A stretch of DNA of 25,489 bases from assembly GCA_905478675.1 (NCBI GenBank), contig CAJQJI010000119.1:1-25489 (forward strand), given 5' to 3'. Origin of the DNA: Candidatus Altimarinota bacterium (GTDB lineage Bacteria > Patescibacteriota > Gracilibacteria > UBA4473). This document shows positions 23,062 through 25,489 of the stretch, piece by piece; position 1 is the stretch's first letter, and each line of letters begins with the position of its first letter. The notes beneath the pieces are model-generated. The model had not been told where the DNA came from and did not search any database. It saw only the letters and a program-made list of their open reading frames with translations. The translations under genes and the position numbers were made by a program.

Positions 23062-23727
23062 TTAATTCGACTGAACCAGTTCTACTAAGTATTTTTTCCA
23101 AAATTTTTCAGCTAATTGGTTTTCAGTTACTTCATTTAAGCCACATTCAGGATGCGACTGGACGCCTAGTACCTTTTTTGAAAATTCAACCAAATACGGC
23201 ATACCACATTCGGTCGTTCCAACCACTTTCGCTGTCGCGGGCAAATTGGCCACATAATTTTCATGGTACATACGAGTTCGAACGAGCTTCTCCCCTGTTT
23301 CTGTTAAAATGTTGGTTTCGCCTATTTTATAATTATCGGTTTTTTTAATATCACCCCCAGCCGCCTTAGCCAGTAGCTGCAAACCAAAGCACAGCCCAAT
23401 TACAGGCGTGTTTGCTTGATTCACTAAATACTCTGCCGCTTTTAAGGCATGTCCAATACAAGGTTCGGTGGAGACTTCTTCAAGCAAATAAGGCGAACCA
23501 CTCAACCAAATAGCATCCCAGCTACTGTCGGCTACCGTTTTAAGCAACGCGGATTCCGTTATATTTTCAACCTCAACGGTTTGCCACAATACGCCTTCGG
23601 GCCAGTAACGATCAAAGCGGTAAATACGTTTATGAGCCGTTTCACGATGCGCTAAAGGACAATCATGCTCGGGGTATTTAAAACCAGGTTTTGGCGCGTA
23701 GTGTGAGAGTAGAAGGAATTTTTTCAT
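23062..23727 (-). CDS. Stand-alone class I glutamine amidotransferase-like protein
   Basis: 221 residues, a single GATase1 domain with no synthetase attached. The nucleophile elbow is GLCFGLQLLAKAAGG (Cys113), and the partner residues are His192 and Glu194 in VQSHPECG, so the triad is complete. The YKIGETNI segment and MYHENYV (153-159) resemble the GMP-synthase-like GATase group. Lone proteins of this type include gamma-glutamyl peptide hydrolases and glutaminase partners for separate enzymes; the substrate here is unknown. It has its own promoter with a leader of about 93 bases that contains a perfect hairpin. 177 bases separate it from atpD. Confidence 0.88.
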   Translation of the reverse strand: MKKFLLLSHYAPKPGFKYPEHDCPLAHRETAHKRIYRFDRYWPEGVLWQTVEVENITESALLKTVADSSWDAIWLSGSPYLLEEVSTEPCIGHALKAAEYLVNQANTPVIGLCFGLQLLAKAAGGDIKKTDNYKIGETNILTETGEKLVRTRMYHENYVANLPATAKVVGTTECGMPYLVEFSKKVLGVQSHPECGLNEVTENQLAEKFWKKYLVELVQSN

Positions 23728-23760
23728 ACAAAAAAAGATTGAATGACTTAATCAGAATCT

Positions 23761-23778
23761 GTGCGTTTGATGACGCAC
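23761..23778 (-). other. Hairpin in the 5' leader of the amidotransferase gene
   Basis: GTGCGT-N6-ACGCAC, a perfect 6-base GC-containing stem with a six-base loop, lying inside the predicted 93-base leader between the promoter at 23827-23855 and the ATG at 23727. A run of seven T follows just before the start codon (about 23737-23731). It could be a small regulatory RNA structure or a stabilising hairpin; I cannot match it to a known riboswitch. Confidence 0.5.
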
Positions 23779-23826
23779 TAGTTTCTCTTTAAAACCAAAC
23801 AACAAAAATGATTCATTTACGGCTTT

Positions 23827-23855
23827 ATTATAACGGCAATCGCTTATGGTGTAAA
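23827..23855 (-). promoter_or_regulatory. Promoter of the lone glutamine amidotransferase gene
   Basis: TTTACA (23855-23850, five of six), 17-base spacer, perfect TATAAT (23832-23827). Predicted start near 23820, leader about 93 bases, the longest leader inferred in this window. Confidence 0.78.
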
Positions 23856-23888
23856 TAAATTCAAAAAACCCATTTTTTATATAAACAG

Positions 23889-23907
23889 ATCCTTCGTGCC
23901 TCAGGAT
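23889..23907. repeat. REP-like ATCCT...AGGAT palindrome after the cysteine desulfurase gene
   Basis: An imperfect palindrome reading ATCCTTCG-TGC-CTCAGGAT on plus, 10 bases beyond the desulfurase stop. On minus it is ATCCTGAG-GCA-CGAAGGAT. Elements built on ATCCTGAG...CGAAGGAT are, to my knowledge, dispersed between genes in many bacterial genomes, so this may be one copy of a family. Only one copy was seen here. It could also act as a poor terminator, as there is no T-run directly after it; an A6-CCCA-T6 stretch lies at 23863-23878. Confidence 0.45.
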
Positions 23908-23916
23908 GGCAGGGCC

Positions 23917-25068
23917 TTATTTTAGTAAGCCTCTTAATCGGTCACATAAAGCCTCCGCTTCTGGCAGAGTTGTATCCCAGCCCCAAGAGATCCGCACCCC
24001 TTGTAAAGCCTCATCTTCACTATATCCAAGAGCGGTAAGCACCTTACTTCCCTCGATAGAGCCACTACTGCAAGCACTCCCCGCTGACAACGCAATTCCC
24101 GCTAAATCCGCTTGAGCGATGACTAAATTCGCCGGAGATTCAGGCCATAACAAGTGTAATATATGCAGCCCACTCCCCTCCTGAGGGGTGATAATTTTAA
24201 TATCTGGAAACTGGGTTTTAAAAAAATTCATTAAAAATTTCTGTATCTCAATAAACTTTTTATTTTGAGCTTCTTGTTGCGCCGCATTGGCACTATAAGC
24301 CGCCTCTAAAGCCAAAATCCCTATCAAATTTTCTGTGCCGCCACGCCACCCCCATTCGTGCGAACCGCCTAATAGGGGCGCTAAAATCAAACCATCTTTC
24401 TTTAATAACACGCCAGAACCACTTAATCCTCCGACTTTTTCCGCCGATAGCGCTAATAAATCACATTTTTGAAAATCTAAGCCGACGCGCTCACTCACCA
24501 CCGAGGCCGCCGCATCGACCATAAAAAGAGGCTTCGTTTTCTCTGTTTCTTCCGCTAATCGGATAATTTTTTTTCCAATTTTAGCCGCTGGTTGCAACAC
24601 GCCTATTTCAGAGTTTAAGTGCTCTATATCTATTATATCGCTCTCCCCTACTATCGTTTCGGTTATTTTTTCTAGCTCAAGGTGTCCGGTTTTAGCCAGT
24701 GGTAATAATTTCACTTCAACTTGATGTTGCGTCTGTAAAAAATCTAACGCAGCCCATACACAGCTGTGTACTAATGGGGACGTATAAATCACTACCCTTT
24801 TGTCTTTTAGACCCAAATAGGCTCCAATTAATCCGGTATGAACGGCTTCTGTTGCGCCAGAAGTAAAAACCACTTCCGCTGGTTTTACTAAAAAATGAGC
24901 CGCTAAATTAATACGTGCTTCATCGAGTAAACCTTTGGCTCGTCGTCCGACCTGATGAACCGAGCTTGGATTTCCTAAGCCTGATTGTAAGGCGTTCTCC
25001 ATGGCGGCTTGTGCCTCTGGGCGTAAGGTGGTCGCAGCCGCGTGGTCAAAATACAAATAATCTTTCAT
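23917..25068 (-). CDS. Cysteine desulfurase, NifS/IscS-like (class V aminotransferase)
   Basis: PLP enzyme that takes sulfur from cysteine for Fe-S clusters or tRNA thiolation. 383 residues. Family marks: YFDHAAATTLRPEA, GNPSSVHQVGRRAK (32-45), SGATEAVH, His101 stacking on PLP, Asp185, Lys211 as Schiff base, RGGTENLIG (242-250), and the loop cysteine Cys333 in GSACSSGS followed by SKVLTALGYS. Several usual residues differ. SAHK is SAEK (Glu210), NNEIG is NSEIG (152-156), and the glutamine three residues after the PLP aspartate (VDxxQ) is Ala188. The key lysine and cysteine remain, so activity is likely but may be altered. No iscU or sufU scaffold is nearby. No Shine-Dalgarno or clear promoter precedes it; it may be read from the TPR gene 42 bases upstream. 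Confidence 0.92.
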   Translation of the reverse strand: MKDYLYFDHAAATTLRPEAQAAMENALQSGLGNPSSVHQVGRRAKGLLDEARINLAAHFLVKPAEVVFTSGATEAVHTGLIGAYLGLKDKRVVIYTSPLVHSCVWAALDFLQTQHQVEVKLLPLAKTGHLELEKITETIVGESDIIDIEHLNSEIGVLQPAAKIGKKIIRLAEETEKTKPLFMVDAAASVVSERVGLDFQKCDLLALSAEKVGGLSGSGVLLKKDGLILAPLLGGSHEWGWRGGTENLIGILALEAAYSANAAQQEAQNKKFIEIQKFLMNFFKTQFPDIKIITPQEGSGLHILHLLWPESPANLVIAQADLAGIALSAGSACSSGSIEGSKVLTALGYSEDEALQGVRISWGWDTTLPEAEALCDRLRGLLK

Positions 25069-25110
25069 TCAGGGGGAACTATGCTCAATCATTTTGATTT
25101 TACAAGTTAC

Positions 25111-25489
25111 TTACTGTGACTCAATAAACCGTTGAATGAGATCAAGATTTTGAAATTTATTCTGCTCATCTTCGTAGATTTTATCTGAAAAATTCCACGC
25201 TTTGGCTTCTTCGCTGTTAGGATTTTCTTTTTGATACACCCCTGACTTTTGTTTTTGAATATGTTGTTCTTTCAAAAATTTCAATTTTAATTTGTAATAA
25301 GCTATTCCGATATTTAAATATGATGGAACTTTTAATATTTTTGATGATTGTTTTAATAGTTTAATTGCATGTAGATATTTTTCCTGCTCTAAGTATAAAA
25401 CAGCTGTATTAAACTTTAATAACAATTCTCTTTTTTCTTGTTTATTTTGAAGTTTCTCATGTTCAAATAAGATCTGAGGTTGAGATTCG
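25111..25489 (-). CDS. TPR-like protein, C-terminal part (5' end beyond the window)
   Basis: The reading frame is open to the right edge: from 25488 down it reads ESQPQILFEHEKLQNKQEKREL before reaching a TTG (25425) that might be mistaken for a start. The visible 125 residues are thus probably the end of a longer protein. Residues after LLLKFNTAVLYLEQEKYLHAIKLLKQSS and YLNIGIAYYKLK fit two TPR-type helical hairpins (A-x-LYLEQEKYxxAIxLLxxS; LxxGIAYYKL). They are followed by a charged Lys/Glu/Gln-rich tail ending DLIQRFIESQ. Base composition is more A/T-rich than in its neighbours. TPR proteins act as scaffolds; the partner is unknown. Confidence 0.7.
   Translation of the reverse strand, partial: ESQPQILFEHEKLQNKQEKRELLLKFNTAVLYLEQEKYLHAIKLLKQSSKILKVPSYLNIGIAYYKLKLKFLKEQHIQKQKSGVYQKENPNSEEAKAWNFSDKIYEDEQNKFQNLDLIQRFIESQ

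Noticed and set aside
25111..25425. A complete 104-residue protein starting at TTG 25425
   Set aside because: The same frame stays open to the window edge with coding-like content, so this is more likely the end of a longer gene.

Overview
The window looks like a compact, roughly 40% G+C bacterial genome with many coupled genes and very short intergenic gaps. TGA is used as a stop (ABC ATPase, RsmI), so this is not one of the lineages that recode TGA as glycine. The mix of GatCA, an A/V-type ATPase, a single-chain ADP-forming acetyl-CoA synthetase-like protein, thrombospondin type 3 surface proteins and scattered biosynthetic genes, with almost no Shine-Dalgarno motifs, suggests a Patescibacteria/CPR-type organism, perhaps near the Peregrinibacteria. 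That placement is inference. I saw no tRNA, rRNA, CRISPR array, insertion sequence or prophage, and no stretch over 300 bases without a gene.

Layout. 1-3800 (minus) is one tight run: gatC, gatA, carA, an ABC ATPase and the first residues of its ABC-2 permease, which leaves the window. A divergent promoter region (3801-3890) separates it from a plus-strand pair: an unrecognised 564-residue protein with faint RelA/SpoT-synthetase blocks, and a RibL-like nucleotidyltransferase whose reading frame has no standard start codon. 5975-8223 (minus) holds mutL behind a small lipoprotein. 8295-9773 (plus) is an rRNA uracil-C5 methyltransferase-like gene. 9765-13093 (minus) is a coupled trio: acyl-CoA synthetase, a 97-residue unknown and a Na+/Ca2+ exchanger-family protein. 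A sodium:neurotransmitter-symporter-family transporter lies upstream. rsmI and a chorismate mutase follow on plus (14837-15825).

From 15833 to the right edge everything is on minus. In order of increasing coordinate: a secreted two-domain surface protein, a type II-like lumazine synthase, an asparaginase, A/V-ATPase subunit B, clpP, a discoidin-like/TSP3 membrane-anchored surface protein, A/V-ATPase subunit D, a lone class I glutamine amidotransferase, a NifS/IscS-like cysteine desulfurase, and the C-terminal part of a TPR-like protein that enters from beyond the window.

Regulation visible in sequence. There are two clear intrinsic terminators (after atpB and after clpP) and several sigma70-like promoters. 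The promoters of atpB and atpD, which lie 2.8 kb apart, share TTGACA, a 16-base spacer, a one-mismatch -10 and a CGCGCG discriminator. That suggests separate ATPase genes kept in step by matching promoters rather than by one operon. Two genes appear to have leaderless transcripts. A 9-base inverted repeat brackets the -10 of the acyl-CoA synthetase operon.

The candidates most worth a second look are the RelA/SpoT-like protein with its partner that seems to start at AUA, the matched atpB/atpD promoters, and the palindromic promoter at 13105-13137. All functions are read from motifs remembered for the families; no database search was run.
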